Origin: an uncultured Eubacterium sp.
GTDB taxonomy: Bacteria > Bacillota > Clostridia > Lachnospirales > CAG-274
Direction of reading: 5' to 3'
DNA length: 23,536 bases
Assembly (NCBI GenBank): GCA_900545305.1
Contig: UQYD01000029.1
Span: 1-23,536 of the forward strand
Shown: one piece after another, positions 1-6,980 of the stretch
How positions within the stretch are numbered: the first letter of the stretch is position 1
Layout of the letters: each line of letters starts with the position of its first letter
Translations under genes and position numbers: made by a program
Notes under the pieces: model-generated
Told to the model about the DNA's origin: nothing
Seen by the model: the letters and a program-made list of their open reading frames with translations, nothing else
The model's database searches: none

Positions 1-213
1 GGACTTTCCTTTCTTCTCGTGCATTTTTCTGCGGCAGATGCATATTATCTTCTGCCGTTTGAAACACTGAAGATATATTGGGAAAATGCGGCAAGGGGCG
101 GACGCAAATCTATTCCCCTTGCTGCCTTTGAGGAAAAATACAGAGTATATAACAAAAACGGATTTCCTGTACATTATTTGGAGGCTATAAATACTTTTCT
201 TTTGGAGGAATAG
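1..213 (+). CDS. recU: Holliday junction resolvase RecU, C-terminal part (5' end outside window)
   Basis: The reading frame is open from base 1, so the first two thirds of the gene lie outside the window. The visible 70 residues match the end of the RecU family: a hydrophobic strand, then YYLLPFETL, a WE pair, the hallmark GGRKSIP and a closing HYLEAIN segment. RecU is a Mg-dependent endonuclease that resolves Holliday junctions during recombination and chromosome segregation in Firmicutes. Its nuclease residues are in the missing part and cannot be checked. The stop is followed after 3 bases by the next ATG. The first 180 bases are about 41% G+C by my count (74/180), well above the next gene. 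The family call is fairly secure; completeness of the gene is unknown. Confidence 0.85.
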   Translation, partial: GLSFLLVHFSAADAYYLLPFETLKIYWENAARGGRKSIPLAAFEEKYRVYNKNGFPVHYLEAINTFLLEE

Positions 214-216
214 TCT

Positions 217-1275
217 ATGAAAATGCTTTTAGCAATTTTAACAATTACATTGATTTTTAATGTACAACAGCCTAAAAAGGATAATATTGCAAAAGCATAT
301 AATTTATGTACAGAAAATACTAATGACACAGTAGGATTGTATAAAGGGGATAAAATTTTAAAAGGTGCAGGCATAGAAGAAGATATTGCTTTAGGAGAAG
401 TGGAAAGCTTCGAAAATATAACATCAGTAAATAATGATATTTATATTAGAAGGTTAAGGAATAAGGAAGAATTTCCTACAGGTTGGGTTATTGACTTATA
501 TTCAAAAAATAAAATTCCTATGTTAATATTGCCATATAATATTTCAAAGGAAGAAGTTGAAAAATGTGCTGAAATATCAAGAGATTTAGATAAACCTATT
601 TTTATTGAACCTGATTGTGGCTATGATGTTGAAAAGTACGCAGAAATATCTGAAATATTAAAGACAACAGCACCTAATATTGCCATAGTATGGAGTATAG
701 ATAGCAGTTGTGGAAATTTTGGAGATGCTTATCCCAAAAATTCACCTGTAGATTGGGTTGGAGTAGATATAAAATCAAGATGTAATGAAAAGGGTTTAAA
801 TTCACAGTTACCTAATGCCATGGCTATATGTAGATATTTTAGTGAAAAGCCTATAATGTTAAATATATCTGTATCTCATTTTTCAACTGCTGACAGAAAA
901 TATTATTTGGAAGATGCTGTAAATGAAATGTCTGTACTATATAATGTTGTGGCTGATTTTAAGGGCGTTTCAGCTGTAAATTATATAAGTTATTCAGAAT
1001 TAAATGAAGAAGGAAATAACTATAAATTATCAGAAAATTCTAAATTACTTGAAAATTACAAATATTGTACAGATTTATTAAATGTAAAAAAATATTTTTC
1101 TCAAGTGGGAGAAGTAGGCTATTTGATAAATGAAAAATTGTATGTAAATTCTAAAACAGCAGAGAGGTTGAAGTTAAAAACAACATCTTCAAAATTTGAA
1201 AATTTAAAATGCGTAACAAATTTCAATATAGATGATTCCACAGCAAAGGTATTTGTCAAAAGTAAAAAAATGTAG
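217..1275 (+). CDS. Putative exported GH26-like TIM-barrel protein, catalytic residues apparently absent
   Basis: A protein of 352 residues with an SD GGAGG 8 bases before the ATG, inside the end of recU. The N-terminus has a short hydrophobic run (residues 3-16) that could be a weak signal peptide. Residues about 40-290 look like a glycoside-hydrolase-26-type barrel: IPMLILPY near 100, APNIAIVWSID near 152 and PVDWVGVDIKS near 177 resemble the barrel strands of that family. The two positions where GH26 enzymes carry glutamates read KPIFIEPDCG (126-135) and KPIMLNISVS (211-220), so neither expected Glu is obvious. Residues 300-348 resemble a small stalk or copper-amine-oxidase-N-like beta domain that may bind cell wall. 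Base composition is very AT-rich (15 of 60 bases G+C in sampled lines). The function is unknown; the fold call is my inference from motif resemblance. Confidence 0.55.
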   Translation: MKMLLAILTITLIFNVQQPKKDNIAKAYNLCTENTNDTVGLYKGDKILKGAGIEEDIALGEVESFENITSVNNDIYIRRLRNKEEFPTGWVIDLYSKNKIPMLILPYNISKEEVEKCAEISRDLDKPIFIEPDCGYDVEKYAEISEILKTTAPNIAIVWSIDSSCGNFGDAYPKNSPVDWVGVDIKSRCNEKGLNSQLPNAMAICRYFSEKPIMLNISVSHFSTADRKYYLEDAVNEMSVLYNVVADFKGVSAVNYISYSELNEEGNNYKLSENSKLLENYKYCTDLLNVKKYFSQVGEVGYLINEKLYVNSKTAERLKLKTTSSKFENLKCVTNFNIDDSTAKVFVKSKKM

Positions 1276-1281
1276 TATAAT
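1253..1281 (+). promoter_or_regulatory. Sigma-A promoter for DUF1189-dnaX
   Basis: TTGTCA (1253-1258) is separated by exactly 17 bases from a perfect TATAAT (1276-1281). The -35 box lies inside the last codons of the preceding gene. The predicted start near 1288 is about 23 bases before the DUF1189 ATG. Confidence 0.75.
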
Positions 1282-1310
1282 AGTAGGGATATTTTGATGG
1301 AGGTAAATTT

Positions 1311-2111
1311 ATGAAATTTTCAAGTCAGTTTATAACTGCTTTATGTAGATTTGGGCAATATAGCAGATTGCTTTTAAATAAACCAATGAGAGTTTTTTGG
1401 TATTTTATCATAATTTGTGCATTGTGTTTTTGTATAAAATGTGGAGCATTTTTCCACGGATATACTCAAGCAGGAGGAGTTTCAGGTCTTGCTAATACAT
1501 ACTTGCCGGAATTTTCTATAGAAAATGGCAAACTTATATGTGCAGATTACAAATTTGAGGACGAAATTGCCGGTATAGATATAGTTGTAGATACTTCACC
1601 AGATTTCGAAGCAACAAAGGAAATGGTAAGTGATAATACTGTTGCAATTATTGCAGATAGCACAAAGTTAATAGTTGCAAACCCAATGCAGTATCAGGAA
1701 ATAAGATTTGATGACAGGTCTTTTGATGGACTTACAAAGGAAAAAATAGTTAAATATCTTGACCAATCCCTTTTAGTAAAACTTATGATTGGTTGTATAG
1801 TGTTTATGATGTTTGGTATGTATGTTTTCAACTATGCAATATACGTACTTTTGTCTATCTGTATAGGCAATTTAATAAATGCTTTTGTAAAGACACAGAT
1901 AAGATATGGTGGTATGGTCAAATTAGGTGTTTATGCAATTACTTTTCCTAGTTTATTAACTGCAGTTACATCAGCTGTTATGAATGTATTGGGATATACA
2001 GGAAATAACAATTTTAATGTTATTTTATTTGCTGTTTTAGTAGGCGTATATATGTATCTTGGACTTAAAAACATTAAGGCAAGCAACGGATACATTGTAG
2101 CTACATTATAG
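1311..2111 (+). CDS. DUF1189 family membrane protein
   Basis: A protein of 266 residues with an SD GGAGG shortly before the ATG. One membrane segment lies at about residues 25-47. An external domain of roughly 110 residues (about 48-160) follows. Several hydrophobic segments then run to the C-terminus (about 163-190, 200-225 and 235-255). This topology, and the start SSQFITALCRFGQYSRL followed by a hydrophobic helix, fit the uncharacterised DUF1189 family of Firmicutes. The biochemical role is unknown. It lies 9 bases upstream of dnaX and is probably in the same transcript from the promoter at 1253. That position does not by itself imply a replication role. The family call is moderately confident. 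Confidence 0.65.
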   Translation: MKFSSQFITALCRFGQYSRLLLNKPMRVFWYFIIICALCFCIKCGAFFHGYTQAGGVSGLANTYLPEFSIENGKLICADYKFEDEIAGIDIVVDTSPDFEATKEMVSDNTVAIIADSTKLIVANPMQYQEIRFDDRSFDGLTKEKIVKYLDQSLLVKLMIGCIVFMMFGMYVFNYAIYVLLSICIGNLINAFVKTQIRYGGMVKLGVYAITFPSLLTAVTSAVMNVLGYTGNNNFNVILFAVLVGVYMYLGLKNIKASNGYIVATL

Positions 2112-2120
2112 GAGGTTTTT

Positions 2121-3710
2121 ATGGCATATCAAGCACTTTATAGAAGATTAAGACCTCAACGATTTGACGATGTAATAGGTCAGGAACATATCATAAGAAC
2201 TCTCAAAAATCAGATTGAAAAAGATAGAATAAATCACGCATATCTATTCTGTGGTACTAGAGGTACAGGTAAAACTACAACTGCTAAAATTTTTGCCAGA
2301 GCCATAAATTGTACTGGCGAGGGTGAAAAGCCTTGTAATGAATGTTCAGTCTGTAAAGAGGCTTTAAAAGGTACTAACTTAAATATTATTGAAATTGATG
2401 CTGCTAGTAATAACAGTGTTGATAATATCAGAGATATAGTAGAAGAAGTAAAGTATCCACCTACAGAAGGTAGGTACAAGGTATATATTATTGATGAGGT
2501 GCATATGCTTACTACCAGTGCTTTTAATGCTCTTTTAAAAACATTGGAAGAACCACCGGCCCACGTTGTGTTTATACTTGCAACAACAGACCCTCAAAAG
2601 ATGCCGGTAACAGTACTTTCTCGTTGTCAAAGATTTGATTTCCATAGAATTGGTCATAAAGATATGGTAAAAGTTTTGACTGAATATATGGAAAACGAAA
2701 AGGCAGATGTGGATGTTTCAGCTCTTGAATATATTGCTGAAATTTCTGACGGTGCTATGAGAGATGCCCTTAGTGTACTTGACCAGTGTCTTAGTTTTTA
2801 CTATGACAGAAGGATTACAGAAAAAGAAGTAAGAGAAATTACCGGGGCAACTGACAGAGGTGTATTTTTTGATATTACATCAGCTATGAACTTTAATGAT
2901 AGTGGAAAATGTATGGAAATCATAGATGACATTGTTATTAAGGGTAGAGATATACAGCAGTTTGTTCAGGATATGATTTTGCATCTGAGAAATTTGCTTT
3001 TAGCTGTTTCTGTAAATAAAGAATCAAAGGCATTGGATTATTCTCAGGACTATATTGAAAAATTAAGAGAACAGGGAAATTCCATAGGCTATGATTACCT
3101 GCTTATACTTATAAGTAATTTTTCTGAACTTGCTAACCAAATGAAGTATTCACCAAATCCTAGAATACTTTTGGAGGTATGTTGTATAAAGGGTTGTAAC
3201 CCTGTTACAGGTCAGGACTATGGTTCAGTTGTCAAGCGTATGGCTGATATTGAACGTGTAATTGAAAAGGGTGGAGTTCCCTCTAGTACAGTTGCAAATG
3301 TACCAGTACAGGCACAGGAGGAAGAACCTGAAAAAGAGGTTGTAATTACAAAGGCAATTCCAGAGGATATTAAGGAAGTCATATCAACTTGGAAAAAGTT
3401 TGTTTCTTCTCTCAATACCGGTATTGTTAAGGCTATGCTCGGAAGTGTTATTCCAGCTTTTATAGACGGAGATATTATGTATCTTGTTTGTCCTACAAAT
3501 GGACATCTTGTGGTGCTTACAAAGCATATTGATGAAATAGTTGAAAGCATTACTAAGTTTTATAGTAAGGAATTTAATATAAAACTTATACTTGAAAAGA
3601 ATTACAATACAATGCACAGTGAAGTATACGGTGCAAGAGATAATACAGTAAAAGTTTTGACTAAGGAAAGTTTTGCTGTATTTGGGGATAATGTTAATTT
3701 TATAGATTAG
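2121..3710 (+). CDS. dnaX: DNA polymerase III subunit gamma/tau
   Basis: DnaX is the ATPase of the clamp loader that places the beta clamp on DNA and ties the replisome together. The protein has 529 residues. The start MAYQALYRRLRPQRFDDVIG is the family signature. It has a Walker A GTRGTGKT (45-52), zinc-binding cysteines at 64, 72, 75 and 78, a Walker B with IIDEVHML (123-130), and the sensor/arginine-finger SRCQRFDF (167-174). Domain III follows to about residue 370, then a short linker and a C-terminal tau-type region. Its length fits a single full product. I see no A-rich frameshift heptamer of the Escherichia coli type. It is preceded by a perfect SD, GGAGG. Confidence 0.97.
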   Translation: MAYQALYRRLRPQRFDDVIGQEHIIRTLKNQIEKDRINHAYLFCGTRGTGKTTTAKIFARAINCTGEGEKPCNECSVCKEALKGTNLNIIEIDAASNNSVDNIRDIVEEVKYPPTEGRYKVYIIDEVHMLTTSAFNALLKTLEEPPAHVVFILATTDPQKMPVTVLSRCQRFDFHRIGHKDMVKVLTEYMENEKADVDVSALEYIAEISDGAMRDALSVLDQCLSFYYDRRITEKEVREITGATDRGVFFDITSAMNFNDSGKCMEIIDDIVIKGRDIQQFVQDMILHLRNLLLAVSVNKESKALDYSQDYIEKLREQGNSIGYDYLLILISNFSELANQMKYSPNPRILLEVCCIKGCNPVTGQDYGSVVKRMADIERVIEKGGVPSSTVANVPVQAQEEEPEKEVVITKAIPEDIKEVISTWKKFVSSLNTGIVKAMLGSVIPAFIDGDIMYLVCPTNGHLVVLTKHIDEIVESITKFYSKEFNIKLILEKNYNTMHSEVYGARDNTVKVLTKESFAVFGDNVNFID

Positions 3711-3712
3711 AC

Positions 3713-3741
3713 TTGATAAGAGTAAACAAATATTATATAAT
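3713..3741 (+). promoter_or_regulatory. Sigma-A promoter for ybaB-recR and downstream genes
   Basis: TTGATA (3713-3718), a 17-base spacer and a perfect TATAAT (3736-3741). It starts 2 bases after the dnaX stop. The -10 box sits in a perfect 16-base AT palindrome (3735-3750). It gives ybaB-recR their own promoter in addition to read-through from dnaX. Confidence 0.75.
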
Positions 3742-3772
3742 TAATTATATTTGATTTTTTAGGAGGATAAAA

Positions 3773-4120
3773 ATGGCAAAAGGTTTTAACGGCGGTTTCG
3801 GCGGTATGAATATGAACAATCTTATGAAGCAGGCTCAGAGAATGCAGAAGCAGATGGCTGAGGCACAGCAGGAACTTGAAACAAAGGAATTTGAAGTAAC
3901 AAGTGGTGGTGGTGCTGTTAAGGTTGTTATTACAGGTAAAAAGGAAATTAAGTCTATTGATATTAAGCCAGAGGTTGTAGACCCAGATGATGTAGAAATG
4001 CTTCAGGACTTAGTTATGACAGCTGTAAATGAAGCTATCAGACAGGCTGATGAAGCAGCAAGTGGTGCTTTAGGTGGTATTGCTGGTGGTCTTGGTGGCA
4101 ACATCCCAGGCTTATTCTAG
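3773..4120 (+). CDS. ybaB: YbaB/EbfC family nucleoid-associated protein
   Basis: A protein of 115 residues, the usual family size. It begins with a glycine- and asparagine-rich tail, then MNNLMKQAQRMQKQMAEAQQ, the family's conserved first helix. The EVTSGGGAVKVVITGKKEI strand pair and the IDIKPEVVDPDD segment follow, then a long helix and a flexible glycine-rich end. Family members form small dimers that bind DNA and coat the nucleoid. The gene sits between dnaX and recR, the classic conserved order. A strong AGGAGG lies 6-7 bases before the ATG. It may act with RecR in recombination, but that role is not established by the sequence. Confidence 0.95.
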   Translation: MAKGFNGGFGGMNMNNLMKQAQRMQKQMAEAQQELETKEFEVTSGGGAVKVVITGKKEIKSIDIKPEVVDPDDVEMLQDLVMTAVNEAIRQADEAASGALGGIAGGLGGNIPGLF

Positions 4121-4129
4121 GAGATTGAA

Positions 4130-4726
4130 ATGAATTATTACGGCGGTTATGTAAATCGACTTATTGAACAGCTTTCCAGACTGCCGGGTATCGGTGGCAA
4201 AAGTGCTCAGAGATTGGCATTCCATATTATTAATATGCCGGAAAAAGATGCTGAACTTCTTGCTGATACTATACTTAGTGCAAAGAAAAATGTGAAATAC
4301 TGTTCAAAGTGTTGTACTCTCACAGATACTGACCCATGCACAATTTGTTCTAATCCTAAGAGAATACAGTCATCAATTATGGTTGTAGAGGATTCAAGGG
4401 ATATGGCAGCTTATGAAAAGACTGGTGAGTACAAAGGACTTTATCACGTTTTGCAGGGAGTTATATCTCCATTAAAGGATATAGGTCCAAACGATATTAA
4501 GATAAAAGAACTTGTATCTCGATTAGATGAAAACGTAAAAGAGGTTATTGTTGCTACAAACCCTACGGTTGAGGGTGAGGCAACTGCTATGTATATTAGT
4601 AGATTGATTAAGCCTATGGGGATTAAAGTTACGAGAATTGCCCATGGTGTGCCAGTAGGAAGTGACCTCGAATATGTTGATGAAGTTACTCTTTCAAGAG
4701 CTCTTGAGGGTAGACGAGAAATGTAA
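4130..4726 (+). CDS. recR: Recombination mediator protein RecR
   Basis: RecR works with RecO (and RecF) to load RecA on gapped single-stranded DNA. The protein is 198 residues, full family length. Visible elements in order: the helix-hairpin-helix LSRLPGIGGKSAQRLAFHI (16-34), the four-cysteine zinc motif CSKC...CTIC (about 59-73), a Toprim domain starting IMVVEDSRDMAAYE (about 84-97) with GLYHVLQGVISPL, and the ending ARGVPVG-like IAHGVPVGSDLEYVDEVTLS. It follows ybaB by 9 bases with an SD in that gap, so it is co-transcribed with ybaB. Confidence 0.97.
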   Translation: MNYYGGYVNRLIEQLSRLPGIGGKSAQRLAFHIINMPEKDAELLADTILSAKKNVKYCSKCCTLTDTDPCTICSNPKRIQSSIMVVEDSRDMAAYEKTGEYKGLYHVLQGVISPLKDIGPNDIKIKELVSRLDENVKEVIVATNPTVEGEATAMYISRLIKPMGIKVTRIAHGVPVGSDLEYVDEVTLSRALEGRREM

Positions 4727-4738
4727 ATATTCGTACTT

Positions 4739-4764
4739 AAATACCTCCAAATATGGGGGTATTT
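4739..4764 (+). terminator. Hairpin between recR and deoC (weak terminator or translational element)
   Basis: The arms 4739-4748 and 4755-4764 pair over 10 positions with one G-U, around a 6-base AU loop. The right arm ends in four Ts that are themselves paired, and no free T-run follows, so termination would be weak. The left arm CCTCC can also pair with the deoC Shine-Dalgarno GGAGG at 4773-4777, so a competing structure is possible. Confidence 0.45.
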
Positions 4765-4782
4765 TCAATATAGGAGGTTTTT

Positions 4783-5439
4783 ATGGATATTAAAGATATT
4801 TTAAGCAAAGTTGACCACACTCTTTTAAACCCTAAGGCTACTTGGAATGAAATAAAAAATATTTGTGATGACGGTATGAAATACAGCACAGCCAGTGTTT
4901 GTATACCTCCTAGCTTTGTTAAAAGAGCGAAGGAATATGTAGGCAATAGATTAAAAATCTGTACAGTTATTGGCTTTCCTAATGGCTATAATACTGCTGA
5001 AGTTAAAATATTTGAAACTGAAAATGCCATTGAAAATGGTGCAGATGAAATTGATATGGTTATTAATTTGGGCGATTTAATGGACAAAAATTATGATAAT
5101 ATATTGTCTGAAATAACAAAAATTAAGTCTGTCTGTGGAGAAAGGGTTCTAAAGGTTATTATAGAAACTTGTTTGCTTAGTGAAGAACAGAAAATAAAAA
5201 TGTGTGAAATAGTTACTAAAAGTGGAGCAGATTTTATAAAAACAAGCACAGGTTTTTCAACAGGTGGAGCAACCTTTGAGGATATAGAGCTTTTTGCAAA
5301 ATATGTAGGTGAAAATGTTAACATAAAGGCTGCCGGAGGTATAAGCTCTATTGCTGATGCTGAAAAATTTATATCTCTTGGAGCTGACAGACTTGGTACA
5401 AGCCGAATAGTGAAAATAGTAAAAGGTGGTGCAAAGTAA
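4783..5439 (+). CDS. deoC: Deoxyribose-phosphate aldolase
   Basis: DeoC is a class I aldolase that splits 2-deoxyribose-5-phosphate into glyceraldehyde-3-phosphate and acetaldehyde in deoxynucleoside breakdown. The protein has 218 residues, normal for the bacterial short form. The Schiff-base lysine is K153 in FIKTSTGF. The proton-relay residues D91 (EIDMVIN) and K182 (IKAAGGI) are present, as is the early DHTLL motif (11-15). A good AGGAGG precedes the ATG. No other deo salvage gene (deoA, deoB, deoD, pdp) is adjacent; it stands between recR and rmuC. It is probably transcribed with them, subject to the hairpin upstream. Confidence 0.96.
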   Translation: MDIKDILSKVDHTLLNPKATWNEIKNICDDGMKYSTASVCIPPSFVKRAKEYVGNRLKICTVIGFPNGYNTAEVKIFETENAIENGADEIDMVINLGDLMDKNYDNILSEITKIKSVCGERVLKVIIETCLLSEEQKIKMCEIVTKSGADFIKTSTGFSTGGATFEDIELFAKYVGENVNIKAAGGISSIADAEKFISLGADRLGTSRIVKIVKGGAK

Positions 5440-6750
5440 ATGGACATAACATCTATTGTTGTCAGTGGTGTTGTGGCTATTATAGCCTCAATTATTACAG
5501 GCAGTATAGTGTCTTCAAAAGTTAAAAGAAATGACGTACAAGAAAATTTTGAAGATATGTTTGATGATTTATATGACAATGTTACAGATGCTTTTAAAAG
5601 TGAAATGAGCCATACTAAGGAATTGTTTGCCATTACTCAGAATGAAATGAATAGCAATATTACAGAAAAAATTGCATCAATGGATAGCCATATAAATCAA
5701 AAACAGGATATGATGAATTCGAGAGTTTCTGAGTCTATTTTAAGACAGGAGGAAAGAATAAAAACTTTTTCTCTTGAAAATCAACAAAGACTTGAACATA
5801 TGAGAAATATGGTGGAAAAAAGTCTTTATAATATTCAAATGGACAACAATAAAAAACTTGAGGAAATGCGTATTGTAGTTGATGAAAAATTACAAAAATC
5901 ACTTAATGAAAGAATGAATCAGTCTTTTTCTATGGTAAGTGAAAGATTGGAACAGGTTTATAAGGGCTTAGGTGAAATGCAAAATCTTGCCAATGGCGTT
6001 GGAGATTTGAAAAAAGTTCTTTCAAATGTCAAAACCAGAGGTATAGTGGGAGAAATACAGCTAGGTGCAATTTTACAGGAAATACTTTCTAATGAACAGT
6101 ATGATGAAAATGTTGCAGTAGTTCCAAATTCTTCGTATAGGGTAGAATATGCTGTTAAACTTCCGGGAAATGACGGAACAGTATACTTGCCTATTGATGC
6201 AAAATTCCCTGGGGATACATACAATGCCCTTCAGGAGGCTTATGAGGACGGGGATAAATTGAGAATAGAAGAATGTGTGAAAAATCTCCTACGCACTATA
6301 CAAAATGAGGCAAAAGATATATCAACAAAATATATTGAACCACCTTACACTACTGAATTTGCGATTATGTTTTTACCATTTGAGGGACTTTATTCTGAGG
6401 TTGTAAATAGAGGTATGGTAGAAAAATTACAGAGAGAATATAAGGTAAATATAGCAGGACCTAGTACAATGGCTGCACTTTTAAATAGCTTGCAAATGGG
6501 CTTTAAAACCCTTGCTATACAAAAGCGAAGCAGTGAAGTATGGAATGTTCTTTCAGCTGTTAAAACAGAATTTGATAACTTTGAGAAAGTTCTTGAAAAG
6601 ACAAAGAGTAGACTTGAAAGTGCCAATAAGGAACTTGATACTCTTGTAGGTGTTAGAACAAGAGCAATAAATAGGAAACTTAAAGAAGTGTCAACATTGG
6701 AACAAAGTGAGGCAGAAAAATTAATAGGAGTTGAAAGCATTGAAGAATAG
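5440..6750 (+). CDS. rmuC: RmuC family DNA recombination protein
   Basis: A protein of 436 residues. An N-terminal membrane anchor (about 5-25) is followed by a long coiled coil (about 35-200) rich in Glu, Gln, Met and Asn. The RmuC nuclease-like domain (about 200-420) has the hallmark KTRGIVGEIQLGAILQEIL, then PIDAKFPGDTY, IMFLPFEGLYSEVV and PSTMAALLNSLQMGF. RmuC limits inversions and other rearrangements between repeats; its exact chemistry is not settled. The start codon touches the deoC stop (TAAATG), so the two are probably translationally coupled. The last 11 bases overlap the next gene if that gene starts at 6740. Confidence 0.95.
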   Translation: MDITSIVVSGVVAIIASIITGSIVSSKVKRNDVQENFEDMFDDLYDNVTDAFKSEMSHTKELFAITQNEMNSNITEKIASMDSHINQKQDMMNSRVSESILRQEERIKTFSLENQQRLEHMRNMVEKSLYNIQMDNNKKLEEMRIVVDEKLQKSLNERMNQSFSMVSERLEQVYKGLGEMQNLANGVGDLKKVLSNVKTRGIVGEIQLGAILQEILSNEQYDENVAVVPNSSYRVEYAVKLPGNDGTVYLPIDAKFPGDTYNALQEAYEDGDKLRIEECVKNLLRTIQNEAKDISTKYIEPPYTTEFAIMFLPFEGLYSEVVNRGMVEKLQREYKVNIAGPSTMAALLNSLQMGFKTLAIQKRSSEVWNVLSAVKTEFDNFEKVLEKTKSRLESANKELDTLVGVRTRAINRKLKEVSTLEQSEAEKLIGVESIEE

Positions 6751-6946
6751 AATGGTCTGCGAATGTTATGATATTACTGTAGATAAAATAAAACAGGCTT
6801 TATTGGATGGAGCAAAGGGCTATGACGATTTAGTTAAATCAATGCGTCTTGGTGTTCTCTGTTCAGCCTGTATAGGTGATGCCAAAAAAGTAGTAGAACA
6901 GTTACAAAATGAAATAGAGGAAGAAAAAAATAGAGGTACGGTGTGA
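6740..6946 (+). CDS. Small Bfd-like (2Fe-2S)-binding protein
   Basis: A protein of about 68 residues with a BFD-type [2Fe-2S] domain. It has a CEC pair (C-x-C) near the start and LCSACIG (C-x2-C) about 30 residues later, the four-cysteine pattern of that fold. The end is an acidic-basic helix. The start is uncertain. An AGGAG at 6726-6730 sits 9 bases before a TTG at 6740, the best spaced choice. TTG at 6731 abuts the SD, and ATG at 6752 also keeps both cysteine pairs. Related domains serve bacterioferritin iron release, nitrite reductase and dehydrogenase assembly; no such partner is nearby. It overlaps rmuC. Its final codons form the terminator of leuA on the other strand. Confidence 0.8.
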   Translation: MKNRMVCECYDITVDKIKQALLDGAKGYDDLVKSMRLGVLCSACIGDAKKVVEQLQNEIEEEKNRGTV

Positions 6947-6960
6947 AAGCCGTACCTCTA
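6924..6960 (-). terminator. Intrinsic terminator of leuA, inside the convergent Bfd-like gene
   Basis: A perfect 11-bp stem (6931-6941 with 6950-6960) with an 8-base loop. Read on the - strand it is followed by a run of seven Ts (6930 to 6924), 21 bases after the leuA stop. On the + strand it is followed by CTGCTACAG, with no T-run, so it should act mainly on leuA transcripts. The TGA stop of the Bfd-like gene lies in the loop. Confidence 0.88.
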
Positions 6961-6980
6961 CTGCTACAGTCAAGCAATAA

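Noticed and set aside
2121..3710. Programmed -1 frameshift in dnaX making a short gamma form
   Set aside because: The best A-run (TGG AAA AAG near 3396) is not an A-AAA-AAG heptamer in frame, and I see no supporting stem-loop or early stop arrangement.
2109..4788. Identical 18-base TATAGGAGGTTTTTATGG before dnaX and deoC as a repeat element
   Set aside because: It is simply a shared optimal SD-to-start context, not extended on either side.
5091..5633. 180-codon - strand frame across deoC and rmuC
   Set aside because: It is antisense to two confident genes, with low-complexity Ser/Ile/Leu composition and no ribosome site.
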